Shown here: positions 7,864-16,189 of the stretch, in pieces
Numbering within the stretch: position 1 is the first letter of the stretch
Layout: every line of letters starts with the position of its first letter
Assembly (NCBI GenBank): GCA_016194975.1
Contig: JACQAM010000016.1
Coordinates: 62,001 to 126,000, forward strand
Direction: 5' to 3'
DNA: 64,000 nt
DNA from: Bacteroidota bacterium
GTDB taxonomy: Bacteria; Bacteroidota; Bacteroidia; Palsa-965
The notes under the pieces: model-generated
Told to the model about the DNA's origin: nothing
Seen by the model: only the letters and a program-made list of their open reading frames with translations
Databases searched by the model: none
Made by a program: the position numbers and the translations under genes

Positions 7864-9393
7864 ATGGAAAACTCCACAGCACCCACCACGCTTTCAGAGC
7901 AGGAAATTGTTCGTCGGCAAAAATTAGAAGAGATAAAAAAACTCGGCATTGATCCGTATCCGGCTGCGGAATTCAAAGTGAATGTTTCTGCAAAAGATAT
8001 TCACGAAAATTACGAGCGCGATAAAACGAATTACAAAGATGTTTCCATCGCGGGAAGAATAATGACGGTTCGCGATATGGGAAAAGCGGCGTTCGCTTCT
8101 TTGCAGGATGCTACAGGAAGAATTCAGCTTTACATTCGCCGCGATGATATTTGCCCCGGCGAAGACAAAACGATTTACGATTCTCTTTTCAAAAAACTAA
8201 CTGACATCGGTGACATCATTGGTGTGAAAGGTTTTGTATTCACGACGAAGGTTGGAGAAATTTCCATTCACGTTACTTCATTTCAAATGCTGAGCAAAGC
8301 ATTGCGCCCTCTTCCTATTGTGAAATTAGATGAGGAAGGAAATGCGCACGATGCAGTTGTTGATCCTGAATTCCGTTACCGCCAGCGTTACGCCGATCTC
8401 GTGATCAATCCTGCGGTGAAAGAAACTTTTATCAGGCGCACGAAAATGATCAACACGATCCGCGAATATTTAAATGATAAAGGTTTGCTGGAAGTGGAGA
8501 CACCCGTGCTGCAGAGTATTCCCGGTGGTGCGGCCGCGCGCCCGTTCATCACGCATCATAACGCGCTCGATGTTCCGTTCTATTTGAGAATTGCCAATGA
8601 ACTTTATTTAAAACGCCTGATCGTCGGGGGTTTCGACGGCGTGTATGAATTCTCAAGAAATTTCCGCAATGAAGGAATGGATCGCACGCATAATCCGGAA
8701 TTCACCGTGCTCGAATTTTATGTTGCATACAAAGATTATGAGTGGATGATGCGCACTACGGAAGAGATGCTGGAAAAAGTAGCGACAGCTATTCACGGAA
8801 CAACGGATGTGCAGATGGGAGAATCGGTGATCAGTTTCGCGGCGCCGTTCAAACGAATTACTATTTACGACGCAATAAAAGAACATACCGGAATTGATGT
8901 GAATGGAATGGATGAAGAAAAATTGCGCGATGCGTGCAACTCACTCGGCATTCACGTCGATAAAACAATGGGACACGGAAAATTAGTGGACGCGATCTTC
9001 GGAGAAAAATGCGAAGGGAAATATATTCAGCCGACATTTATTATCGATTACCCGGTGGAAATGTCGCCGCTCACAAAAAAACACAGAAGTAAACCCGGGC
9101 TCGTTGAGCGTTTTGAATTAATGATCAACGGGAAAGAAATTGCGAATGCCTACAGTGAGTTGAACGACCCGATCGATCAGCGTGAACGTTTTGAAGAGCA
9201 ATTGAAACTCATGGAACGCGGCGATGACGAAGCGATGTTCATCGATCACGATTTCCTGCGCGCGCTTGAGTACGGAATGCCGCCGACTTCAGGAATCGGA
9301 ATAGGGATCGATCGGCTCGCGATGTTTCTCACGAATAATGTTTCGATTCAGGATGTTTTATTCTTCCCGCAGATGAGGCCGGAGAAACAGTAA
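7864..9393 (+). CDS. lysS: Lysyl-tRNA synthetase, class II
   Basis: 509 residues, full length. It charges tRNA-Lys in the cytoplasm. An N-terminal OB-fold anticodon-binding domain lies at about 60-165 (VSIAGRIMTVRDMGKAAFAS and FVFTTKVGEISIHV). The class II catalytic core carries motif 1 near 205-225 (INTIREYLNDKGLLEVETPV), motif 2 (FRNEGMDRTHNPEFTVLE) and motif 3 close to the C-terminus (PPTSGIGIGIDRLAMFL). The ATG at 7864 gives the normal N-terminus. It follows the 28-bp inverted repeat and its own putative promoter and appears monocistronic. Confidence 0.98.
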   Translation: MENSTAPTTLSEQEIVRRQKLEEIKKLGIDPYPAAEFKVNVSAKDIHENYERDKTNYKDVSIAGRIMTVRDMGKAAFASLQDATGRIQLYIRRDDICPGEDKTIYDSLFKKLTDIGDIIGVKGFVFTTKVGEISIHVTSFQMLSKALRPLPIVKLDEEGNAHDAVVDPEFRYRQRYADLVINPAVKETFIRRTKMINTIREYLNDKGLLEVETPVLQSIPGGAAARPFITHHNALDVPFYLRIANELYLKRLIVGGFDGVYEFSRNFRNEGMDRTHNPEFTVLEFYVAYKDYEWMMRTTEEMLEKVATAIHGTTDVQMGESVISFAAPFKRITIYDAIKEHTGIDVNGMDEEKLRDACNSLGIHVDKTMGHGKLVDAIFGEKCEGKYIQPTFIIDYPVEMSPLTKKHRSKPGLVERFELMINGKEIANAYSELNDPIDQRERFEEQLKLMERGDDEAMFIDHDFLRALEYGMPPTSGIGIGIDRLAMFLTNNVSIQDVLFFPQMRPEKQ

Positions 9394-9529
9394 GCAGCGA
9401 CAGCAGGCAGTAACTTTTCCGAAGAAACTAAATGACGGCGGGCAGTTTTCAGAGAGAAAAGAATTACGAAGGATGCACACATTCGTATATTCGTCCCGAA
9501 CTTTCCCGGGATTCGAAATTCGTAACGAA

Positions 9530-11593
9530 ATGAATCTTCTCGAAAAAATTTCTTCCGGTAAACGATTCAATCTTGCTCTCGCAGGAATTGTAATTGCCGG
9601 GGCTGTTTTTCGTTTTCGCGATATCGGGACAGAATCGCTTACTGCTGATGAAGCGAGTGCGTTGCTGCGATTACATTTTTCTTCTTTTTCTGCAATGATC
9701 GAAGGTGGAGTGCGGCCCGACGGACATCCCGCATTCGCACAAGTGCTGTTGTGGTTCTGGACAAAATGGTTTGGTGTGAGTGAATTCTCCATTCGTTTTC
9801 CGTTTGCGCTGATGGGAACAGCTTGTGTTTTTCTTGCCGCTGATAGTGCGAAAAAATTATTCAACGACACAGTTTCGTTATGTGTCGCCGGGGGAATGGC
9901 GTTTTTGCAATTCCCGCTCATGTATTCGCAACTCGCGCGTCCGTATGCGCCGGGATTATTTTTTGTTTTGCTTTCGATGTTTTTTCTGCTGCGATTCCTC
10001 GGTGAGAAAAAAGTATCCCGGAAAACGATCATCGCACTTTCACTTTCGTTTTCACTTTCTGCCTATTCTCATTACTTCGCGATGATGGAAGCCGGCCTGA
10101 TCGCACTCGCCGGATCATTCCTCGTTAAAAAAAATAACCGCAAAGCATTTTTTCTGTCGTGCGGGATCTCGATCGCGCTTTTTCTTCCTTACGTAGGAAT
10201 TTTTCTTCATCAGCTGAAAATAGCCGGAGTAGGCGGAGCAGGTGGCTGGCTTGGAAAACCGAACGGAGAATTTCTGCTGCATCATTTGATGTTCATCTTC
10301 AATTCTTCGAGAGGATTAACATGGACTGTGCTCGGGTTTGTATTCCTGTCCGCAATTATTTTCAGGAAAAATAAAAGCAAAATGCATCTGCTGCTTTTCA
10401 CCTTGTGGCTTATTCCGCTGGTCGTGGGATATATTTATTCCGTGACAGTGAACCCGGTGCTCATGGATTCTGTTTTGCTTTTCGAATTTCCTTTCCTGCT
10501 CATTTTTCTTTTTGGATGGTTGCCGCCGCTTGATTGGACGAATAACATTCTGAAAGAAAAAAAATTGGTTGCCACCATTCCCGCCGCAATCACGCTCGGG
10601 CTTCTTTATTATGTAGGCCAATACAAACCGTATCGTCTCACGGATCATTTCGGAAGATTAAAAGAATTAGTGAACCAGACCATCGACTGGCAGGAAACTG
10701 CGGGATTGAACCAGACGGATGTTTTTTACAATGTGGATGCGCCGTATTTCGTGGATTATTATTATGAAAGAGCAGGAAAGAAAAAACTGAACGTGCTGGG
10801 AACGATCAACAATGGAAATTCTGAATTGAAGAGTTTCAGAAAGCTCGTGGAAAATTCAAATGCCGAATTTTTTATTTATGCATGGAGTACAAAATATTCG
10901 CCGCCGGAAGTTCCGGAGATCATCCGCGAAAAATTCCCGTATTTACTCAAGCGCGATTATTTTTTCAACTCCGCGTTTTATGTTTTCGGAAGATCGGCAA
11001 CTCTTTCTTACCTGCATGAAAGCGATGATGTGTTGTGGAAGTCGGATGCAATTTTTTTTCCTAACGGCGACAGTTCACAATGGTCGAAGCCATGCAATCT
11101 TTTATTGGGCGACACATTATTGGCAAACACATGGAATGGAAAATTCATCAGAATTCTGCAACCAATACAGGAATATGTTACGTCCCCAGAGCTCTATTCA
11201 ACAATGCTCGATAGTTCCTGCATCTACGGACCGCTTCTGAAAATGAAACTCGGAGACATGCTGCGCAGCCCGGATAATATTCTTGAACTCGACGCCGATG
11301 TTAAACTGAAAGAAAAAAATGCGAACGCAGTACTCGTCATTGAAATTCACCGCGGCGATTCATTACTCTCCTGGAACGGAAGAGAAACGAATACACAATT
11401 GTCTGCTGCAGACACCGGTGATTATCACCATGTGTATTTCGGAATTCAGTTACCCGAAGGTCTTTTATTGAACGACGAGGTGCGTTTTTATATTTACTCG
11501 CAGAATAAAAAACCGATTCTCGTTCGATCGCTTACGGCAAAAGCAATGCGCGGACATGAAGGAATCTATGGAGTAAGATCGGATTTCCAATAG
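9530..11593 (+). CDS. GT-C fold membrane glycosyltransferase (ArnT/PMT-like)
   Basis: 687 residues from the ATG at 9530. The N-terminal half has about nine to ten hydrophobic helices and an acidic first-loop motif (LTADEASALLRL), plus a DGHPAFAQVLLW segment. This is the layout of lipid-linked-sugar glycosyltransferases of the dolichyl-phosphate-mannose transferase/ArnT superfamily. The C-terminal 250 residues are soluble and beta-rich, probably periplasmic. A longer open frame back to 9473 exists, but its 19 extra codons run through intergenic repeat words (ATTCGTA/TACGAA), so that start is rejected. Donor and acceptor are unknown. A second gene of the same class begins at 63597. Confidence 0.8.
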   Translation: MNLLEKISSGKRFNLALAGIVIAGAVFRFRDIGTESLTADEASALLRLHFSSFSAMIEGGVRPDGHPAFAQVLLWFWTKWFGVSEFSIRFPFALMGTACVFLAADSAKKLFNDTVSLCVAGGMAFLQFPLMYSQLARPYAPGLFFVLLSMFFLLRFLGEKKVSRKTIIALSLSFSLSAYSHYFAMMEAGLIALAGSFLVKKNNRKAFFLSCGISIALFLPYVGIFLHQLKIAGVGGAGGWLGKPNGEFLLHHLMFIFNSSRGLTWTVLGFVFLSAIIFRKNKSKMHLLLFTLWLIPLVVGYIYSVTVNPVLMDSVLLFEFPFLLIFLFGWLPPLDWTNNILKEKKLVATIPAAITLGLLYYVGQYKPYRLTDHFGRLKELVNQTIDWQETAGLNQTDVFYNVDAPYFVDYYYERAGKKKLNVLGTINNGNSELKSFRKLVENSNAEFFIYAWSTKYSPPEVPEIIREKFPYLLKRDYFFNSAFYVFGRSATLSYLHESDDVLWKSDAIFFPNGDSSQWSKPCNLLLGDTLLANTWNGKFIRILQPIQEYVTSPELYSTMLDSSCIYGPLLKMKLGDMLRSPDNILELDADVKLKEKNANAVLVIEIHRGDSLLSWNGRETNTQLSAADTGDYHHVYFGIQLPEGLLLNDEVRFYIYSQNKKPILVRSLTAKAMRGHEGIYGVRSDFQ

Positions 11594-11747
11594 GGAACGA
11601 ATTGCGAACCCGGCGGTGAAAGACCGCCGTGCGAAAATGCGAAATACGAATGTCCGAAATCCGTATTTCGAAATCCTGAATACGCATGTTCGCACTACGC
11701 ATTTTCGCACATCCGCCACTGCGGATGAGTTCGCAATTCGTTCCCTA
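11591..11747. repeat. Nested inverted-repeat element between the glycosyltransferase gene and gpsA
   Basis: Outer arms 11591-11609 and 11729-11747 are perfect 19-bp complements (core GGGAACGAATTGCGAAC). Inside are two small hairpins (CGGCGGT/ACCGCCG near 11612; ATCCGC/GCGGAT near 11711), 13-bp arms (GTGCGAAAATGCG and its complement, 11629-11641 and 11698-11710), and CGAAATACG/CGTATTTCG. The left arm includes the stop codon of the upstream gene; the right arm ends 18 nt before the gpsA ATG. Confidence 0.88.
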
Positions 11748-11765
11748 ATCGTATCTTCGTACAGC

Positions 11766-12761
11766 ATGAAAATCGCCGTTATAGGAGGAGGAAGCTGGGC
11801 TACAGCAATAATCAAGATGTTGTGTAATAATACAACCACAGGCCGGAAGGCCGGGTGGTGGATCCGCAATCAGGAAACGATCGACTACATAAAAAAATTC
11901 AAACACAATCCGAATTATCTCAGCTCGGTAGAATTGCATCTCGAAAAACTCGGGCTGGATACAGAAATTAAAAATGTAGTTGCAGGGTACGACGTTCTCA
12001 TTATGGCGGTTCCCGCCGCGTTCCTCGCCGGGTCGCTGAATGGATTGACAAAGGATGATTTTAAAAACAAAATTATTTTCTCCGCCATAAAAGGAATTGT
12101 TCCGGGGCCGAATCTCATCGTCGGGGAATATTTCAATCAACAGTTCGGTGTTCCTTATGAAAATATCGGCGTCATCACCGGGCCTTGCCACGCGGAAGAA
12201 GTTGCACTCGAAAAACTTTCTTATCTCACGGTCGCGTCGCACACACAGGCGTATGCGCAACTCGTTGCGGAAAAAATTTCATGTCGTTATATCCGCACCA
12301 CTGTTTCCGATGATATTTATGGAACGGAATACTCCGCTGTTCTGAAAAATGTTTTTGCCATTGCCAGCGGAATTTGCCATGGACTTGGTTACGGCGATAA
12401 TTTCCAGGCGGTGCTTATTTCGAATGCAATCCAGGAAATTTCACGGTTTGTGGATGCAGTTCATCCCATTGATCGCGATATAAAATCTTCGGCTTATCTC
12501 GGGGATCTTCTCGTTACCGCGTATTCTCAATTTTCAAGAAACAGGATGTTCGGGGCAATGATCGGAAAAGGATACTCGGTGAAAATGGCGCAGCTCGAAA
12601 TGAATATGATCGCCGAAGGATATTATGCGGTGAAATGTATTCGCGAAATCAATCAGCAATTAAAAGTGCACATGCCTGTTACAGATGCAGTGTATCACAT
12701 CGTCTATGAAAAAATTGCACCGGCTATTGAAATAAAACTCCTGACAGATAAACTTTCTTAA
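11766..12761 (+). CDS. gpsA: NAD(P)H-dependent glycerol-3-phosphate dehydrogenase
   Basis: 331 residues from the ATG at 11766, the normal GpsA length. It reduces dihydroxyacetone phosphate to sn-glycerol 3-phosphate for phospholipid synthesis. The N-terminal Rossmann motif is MKIAVIGGGSWATA. The central VITGPCHAEEVALEKLS and the C-terminal helical domain with YGTEYSAVLKNVFAIASGI (substrate-binding lysine) and GLGYGDNFQA agree with the family. The frame is open back to 11616, but those 50 codons are translated inverted repeat and are rejected. TATCTTCG at 11752-11759, 6 nt before the ATG, resembles a -7 box. Confidence 0.95.
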   Translation: MKIAVIGGGSWATAIIKMLCNNTTTGRKAGWWIRNQETIDYIKKFKHNPNYLSSVELHLEKLGLDTEIKNVVAGYDVLIMAVPAAFLAGSLNGLTKDDFKNKIIFSAIKGIVPGPNLIVGEYFNQQFGVPYENIGVITGPCHAEEVALEKLSYLTVASHTQAYAQLVAEKISCRYIRTTVSDDIYGTEYSAVLKNVFAIASGICHGLGYGDNFQAVLISNAIQEISRFVDAVHPIDRDIKSSAYLGDLLVTAYSQFSRNRMFGAMIGKGYSVKMAQLEMNMIAEGYYAVKCIREINQQLKVHMPVTDAVYHIVYEKIAPAIEIKLLTDKLS

Positions 12762-12845
12762 AGTTGGTCGTTAGGTTTTTTGGTGGTTGGTAGTCGATCG
12801 CAAATGAACTTCACCACCAACTACTAACCAAACGACCACCAACTT
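12761..12845. repeat. Imperfect inverted repeat filling the gap after gpsA
   Basis: Left arm 12761-12794 and right arm 12813-12845 are imperfect complements built from GGTGGTTGG/CCACCAA words, with small indels. The repeat occupies the whole space between the gpsA stop and the next gene; its right arm overlaps the first two bases of the TTG start codon at 12844. Confidence 0.7.
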
Positions 12846-14250
12846 GCTCCGCAACAAATACAATCTCTACACGCATCTCTTTTTTTTAGCGATGATGATC
12901 TTCGCACTCATCTTCGCGAAGGAACGTTTCCAGGCCGATGGCGCATATTATCTTTTTAAAGTTGTCAATTCGGGACATTTTCAGATCGAACACCAGCGCT
13001 ACATTCTTATTTTTTCTCAATGGATGCCGCTGCTCGGTGCAAAAATGGGATTGTCGCTGAACGCCATTTTTATTCTGAATTCACTCGGCAATATTTTATT
13101 TTTCTATTTCATCTTTTGTTATTGCGTTTATTACCTGCGCGATGAAACGGCCGGCGTTGCTGTCATTCTTTTTCAATGTCTCGGCGTTCTTCATTTACAA
13201 TTCACACCCATGTACGAGATCTGGTATGGCACTATGTTGCTTGTTCCCATCCGCTCTCATCTTGTAAAAGGAAAATATTTTCTCACACGCGATCTTATTG
13301 TTATCGGCGCGCTCATGATCACCGTGCTGTTCAGTCATCCGTTGTTGTTCATTCCGCTTCTTTTTATTCTCATGCTCGATGTAATCGAGAAATGGATCAT
13401 GAACTGGAAATTATTTATTCTCGTCGTGATCACTTTCGGGGCATGGTTCATTGTAAAAAAATTATTTCTAAGCGATTACGAAGCGGGGAAAATCTCGATG
13501 CTGGACACCAGGTGGAATAAAGCCTATCTCGATCTGTTGCATCCTTCCTATTACTGGTTTCTCACAAAATTCTTTTTTACATATTATACGATCCCTGTTC
13601 TTGTTTACATCACACTCATCATCATGTATCTCGTTCGCGGAACAAAACGGAAAGCAATTTTTGTCTCATTATTTTTTTTCGGACACATCGGCCTCGTGAA
13701 TTTCACGCACGTATGCGATCCCGTGCTCACGCCTTACTTCGAGCGCATGTACATGCCGCTGATGCCCATTGTATTTTTTCCGTTTCTCTACGACATCTTC
13801 ACGCAGTTTTTTCTACGCAATGCAATCGGTGCCTGGCTCATTGCACTCGTCATTGTTTGGCGCATCGGAAGATTTGTGGATGTGGGATTGGATTATCGCA
13901 CGCGTGCGCATGCAACCGATCGCGCGATCGCGCAGGCGCAAGCAAAAAACGGAAGTAAGTTTGAACTCAATCCGGCCGATTACAAAGAAGGTGGCGGCGG
14001 TTGTATGCAGTGGGCCGACGACTGGTCTTTCCCGATGGAAACGATGTTGCGATCAGCGGCGATCGATAAAAATAAAACGGTGACTATTGCAACGTGGTTT
14101 GATTTCGAAGAAAATGGCAATAGAAAAAAACTGAACGATAAAAATTACATGATGCGCCGCCAGGAATTGATGCCGGATAATTCAGTGAATGAAAAATATT
14201 TTGTGATGAAGGATGGAGCGTATGTGTTGCTGGATGGGAGTTGCAGGTAG
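12844..14250 (+). CDS. Polytopic membrane protein of unknown function
   Basis: 468 residues. At least nine hydrophobic helices run from residue 9 to about 345, and a soluble C-terminal tail of about 100 residues follows (begins after RTRAHATDRAIAQAQAK, ends with a Cys). The alternation of short charged loops resembles glycosyltransferase GT-C or O-antigen-type membrane enzymes, but no diagnostic motif is seen. The start is a TTG at 12844; the frame is closed upstream by a TGA at 12805 with no ATG between. The next ATG, at 12892 (residue 17), would remove part of the first helix. It follows gpsA across an inverted repeat. Confidence 0.72.
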   Translation: MLRNKYNLYTHLFFLAMMIFALIFAKERFQADGAYYLFKVVNSGHFQIEHQRYILIFSQWMPLLGAKMGLSLNAIFILNSLGNILFFYFIFCYCVYYLRDETAGVAVILFQCLGVLHLQFTPMYEIWYGTMLLVPIRSHLVKGKYFLTRDLIVIGALMITVLFSHPLLFIPLLFILMLDVIEKWIMNWKLFILVVITFGAWFIVKKLFLSDYEAGKISMLDTRWNKAYLDLLHPSYYWFLTKFFFTYYTIPVLVYITLIIMYLVRGTKRKAIFVSLFFFGHIGLVNFTHVCDPVLTPYFERMYMPLMPIVFFPFLYDIFTQFFLRNAIGAWLIALVIVWRIGRFVDVGLDYRTRAHATDRAIAQAQAKNGSKFELNPADYKEGGGGCMQWADDWSFPMETMLRSAAIDKNKTVTIATWFDFEENGNRKKLNDKNYMMRRQELMPDNSVNEKYFVMKDGAYVLLDGSCR

Positions 14251-14365
14251 CGGTGAGTGCGAAATACCCGCCTGCCGCCGGGAGGCGAAATGAGCGATCC
14301 GGATTACAATCGGGAGAAGTAATTTTGCGGGAGGAGTAAAAGCTGTCGTTCCTCATAGGGCAATT

Positions 14366-14734
14366 TTATTTCCTGTACCCGCTTTTCTTTTTCGGACGCT
14401 CCACCACATTCATCCGCTCACGGAGGAACTGGATCTCTTTTCTCATGTGAAGCATTTCTTCCCGTAAAAAATGAATTTCTTTTTCAATCCTCGTATAGGC
14501 CGGCCGTGATTCTTCAAAGATGGAAGTTTCTTTTTTCCTGCCGGAATTTTTATTCATGAAATCGTGTTCAAGCACCTGTGAAATATTTCTTAACAGTTCC
14601 GTATCTAAACTTTTGCGTTTGAAAATGCTGTAGATATTTTCTCTCGATTTATTGATCCTTCTCGCAAATTCACTCACCGTCATTCCACGATACTTCAAGA
14701 TTTTTTTTATTTCTGCTCCCAGGTTTTGACTCAT
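14366..14734 (-). CDS. XRE-type helix-turn-helix regulator with coiled-coil tail
   Basis: 122 residues from the ATG at 14734 (a TTG two codons upstream is less likely). The N-terminal helix-turn-helix of the XRE/Cro type spans about 5-60 (GAEIKKILKYRGMTVSEFAR, then RINKSRENIYSIFKRKSLD). The C-terminal 50 residues are a charged coiled coil (RIEKEIHFLREEMLHMRKEI) and a basic end. It probably binds DNA as a dimer or oligomer. The same layout is found in the XRE gene at 33514. The target is unknown; the AT-rich upstream space is the obvious candidate for autoregulation. Confidence 0.85.
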   Translation of the reverse strand: MSQNLGAEIKKILKYRGMTVSEFARRINKSRENIYSIFKRKSLDTELLRNISQVLEHDFMNKNSGRKKETSIFEESRPAYTRIEKEIHFLREEMLHMRKEIQFLRERMNVVERPKKKSGYRK

Positions 14735-14852
14735 GCTCAAAAGTCCTTAAAAGCAGAGAAATTCGTTTACATGCAGATGGTGTTTGAATTTCACAAAAAA
14801 GTTTGTATTATTGCATATAAACGTAAAATTCTGTTAAACGCAGGACCCTTGT

Positions 14853-14897
14853 CACAGGGTCGTTTTCCCCCAAGGTTTTCCCTGTGGCATTTTTTTG
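14853..14897 (+). terminator. Terminator-like hairpin with T-run
   Basis: CACAGGG (14853-14859) pairs with CCCTGTG (14880-14886), followed by GCA and an eight-T run (14890-14897). An overlapping alternative hairpin GACCC/GGGTC shares its left part. No plus-strand gene precedes it, so either it ends an unseen short transcript or it is fortuitous. Confidence 0.4.
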
Positions 14898-14979
14898 TTC
14901 TGGCGGCGTAACCCCGAAAAGCCGAAAGAGAGTAGGGGGAATGAGATAAAATTTTCTCATTTTATTCTTTCAGAAATGT

Positions 14980-16008
14980 TCAATTCTTCAAATAAGCTTC
15001 CTCATGCGAGTTTACATTCATTTTCTGAATTGTTCTCGTTCCCCAGTTCTGTAGCACAGTAATCGCATTTACCTTAACAGTTACTTCTATTGGATCCGTA
15101 ATGTTATCGTTATACAATCCAAGATATACTTTCCCTTGTAGTGGTTTTTTCATTTGCGATGCATCGTTAATTACATCTCCTTGTTTGTATTGGTAATAGG
15201 TTTGTCCCGCCATAAAGGCCTGAACATTTGGCCAATCAGTAATGAAATCATACTTCACATTATCTGCACCTCCAACCTGTTTGAAATAATTCATTCCGTA
15301 AAGCGCTAAAGCGGCCATTGCACCGCCAGGAATTTTCATAGCAACTCCGGCGGCAGAACTTAGAAATTGGCTCGATGCTCTGTCAAATTCTTTTTGACCT
15401 TCCGTTCCAACACCAATGTAATAACTCCATGAAATTGTATTAGCAGGAAGATCAAAATCCACAACTGTTCTGTTGGGGTTTCCATTCAGTGCGTTTTGAG
15501 AAGAGACTTTAGCTAATTGATCAATGATTAAACTAGACGAAGTATCAGAACTTACGAGATACTTTTCCTGAACAGGTGTATACGTCGTATCATAAATCGT
15601 CTTCCAATAAACACTCGTATTGAAATCCTTCGTCTGATCTGATGCTGGAATTCTCTGAATTTTGAATTTGCAAACTCTTCCTGCAACAGCAGAATTCGAA
15701 AATCTGAATTTGTAAATTCCTGTTCGCGTTACGTTGATAATTTTGTTGTCAATTTTTGTTGTTTTGTAATCCATGAATTTCGACGATGAAGGCATTTCGA
15801 GTATTTCTACTTCTTTTAATTCTTTGCCATTTACTTCTTCGAATGAAAAAATGATTTGGTCTCCTTCTGCGAAACCATAATAAAGAACTTCTTCGCTTAA
15901 CCCGCCAACTTTAAGTGTTGATTCGTTAACGTCAATAGGAGCAAGGTCAAATTTTATGAATGAACAAAGAAAGAAAACGAAGATTGAGAAAAGATGAATT
16001 TTTTTCAT
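14980..16008 (-). CDS. Exported protein of unknown function
   Basis: 342 residues with a short signal peptide (about 1-22, MKKIHLFSIFVFFLCSF). The mature protein is beta-rich at the start (STLKVGGLSEEVLYYGFAEGD looks like a beta-sandwich opening). It has a central block ISWSYYIGVGTEGQKEFDRA followed by a small-residue-rich hydrophobic helix (SSAAGVAMKIPGGAMAALAL), and ends with another beta segment. No catalytic motif or sorting tail is recognised. The gene reads more AT-rich than its neighbours and stands alone between the XRE regulator and the ATPase cassette, which is compatible with accessory DNA, though I did not calculate composition. Confidence 0.72.
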   Translation of the reverse strand: MKKIHLFSIFVFFLCSFIKFDLAPIDVNESTLKVGGLSEEVLYYGFAEGDQIIFSFEEVNGKELKEVEILEMPSSSKFMDYKTTKIDNKIINVTRTGIYKFRFSNSAVAGRVCKFKIQRIPASDQTKDFNTSVYWKTIYDTTYTPVQEKYLVSSDTSSSLIIDQLAKVSSQNALNGNPNRTVVDFDLPANTISWSYYIGVGTEGQKEFDRASSQFLSSAAGVAMKIPGGAMAALALYGMNYFKQVGGADNVKYDFITDWPNVQAFMAGQTYYQYKQGDVINDASQMKKPLQGKVYLGLYNDNITDPIEVTVKVNAITVLQNWGTRTIQKMNVNSHEEAYLKN

Positions 16009-16142
16009 GGGACTGAATTTTAGAATTGCAATTTACATTTTTCCCCAATATGCAGTCGTTTGTAAACGAATAACTCCATAAACCCTAAAAATTCTACCCT
16101 ATTCAATAGTCGGTAGGAATACCGACAAATCACATCAATTAA

Positions 16143-16177
16143 TGTGAAATCTTGCAATTCATTTGCAAATTTTCACA
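16143..16177. repeat. 35-nt palindrome in front of the DUF4143-type ATPase gene
   Basis: Arms TGTGAAATCTTGCAA and TTGCAAATTTTCACA surround TTCAT; the arms are complementary except for one mismatch. It immediately precedes the TACCTTTG box, so it covers the -33 region of the ATPase promoter. A second copy with the two arm variants swapped lies downstream at 17389-17423. Confidence 0.9.
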
Positions 16178-16185
16178 TACCTTTG
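16178..16185 (+). promoter_or_regulatory. Putative -7 box of the ATPase gene
   Basis: TACCTTTG fits TAnnTTTG exactly and ends 4 nt before the ATG at 16190. A TTG inside the palindrome lies 23 nt upstream, at the edge of the accepted spacing, so a protein bound to the palindrome would block polymerase. Confidence 0.45.
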
Positions 16186-16189
16186 TGGT

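Noticed and set aside
11616-11765. 50-residue N-terminal extension of GpsA
   Set aside because: The stretch is translated inverted repeat; the Rossmann motif begins at the ATG at 11766.
14741-14979. Possible riboswitch or small RNA in the gap after the XRE gene
   Set aside because: Hairpins and a T-run exist, but I can match no known RNA fold, so only the terminator-like hairpin is listed.
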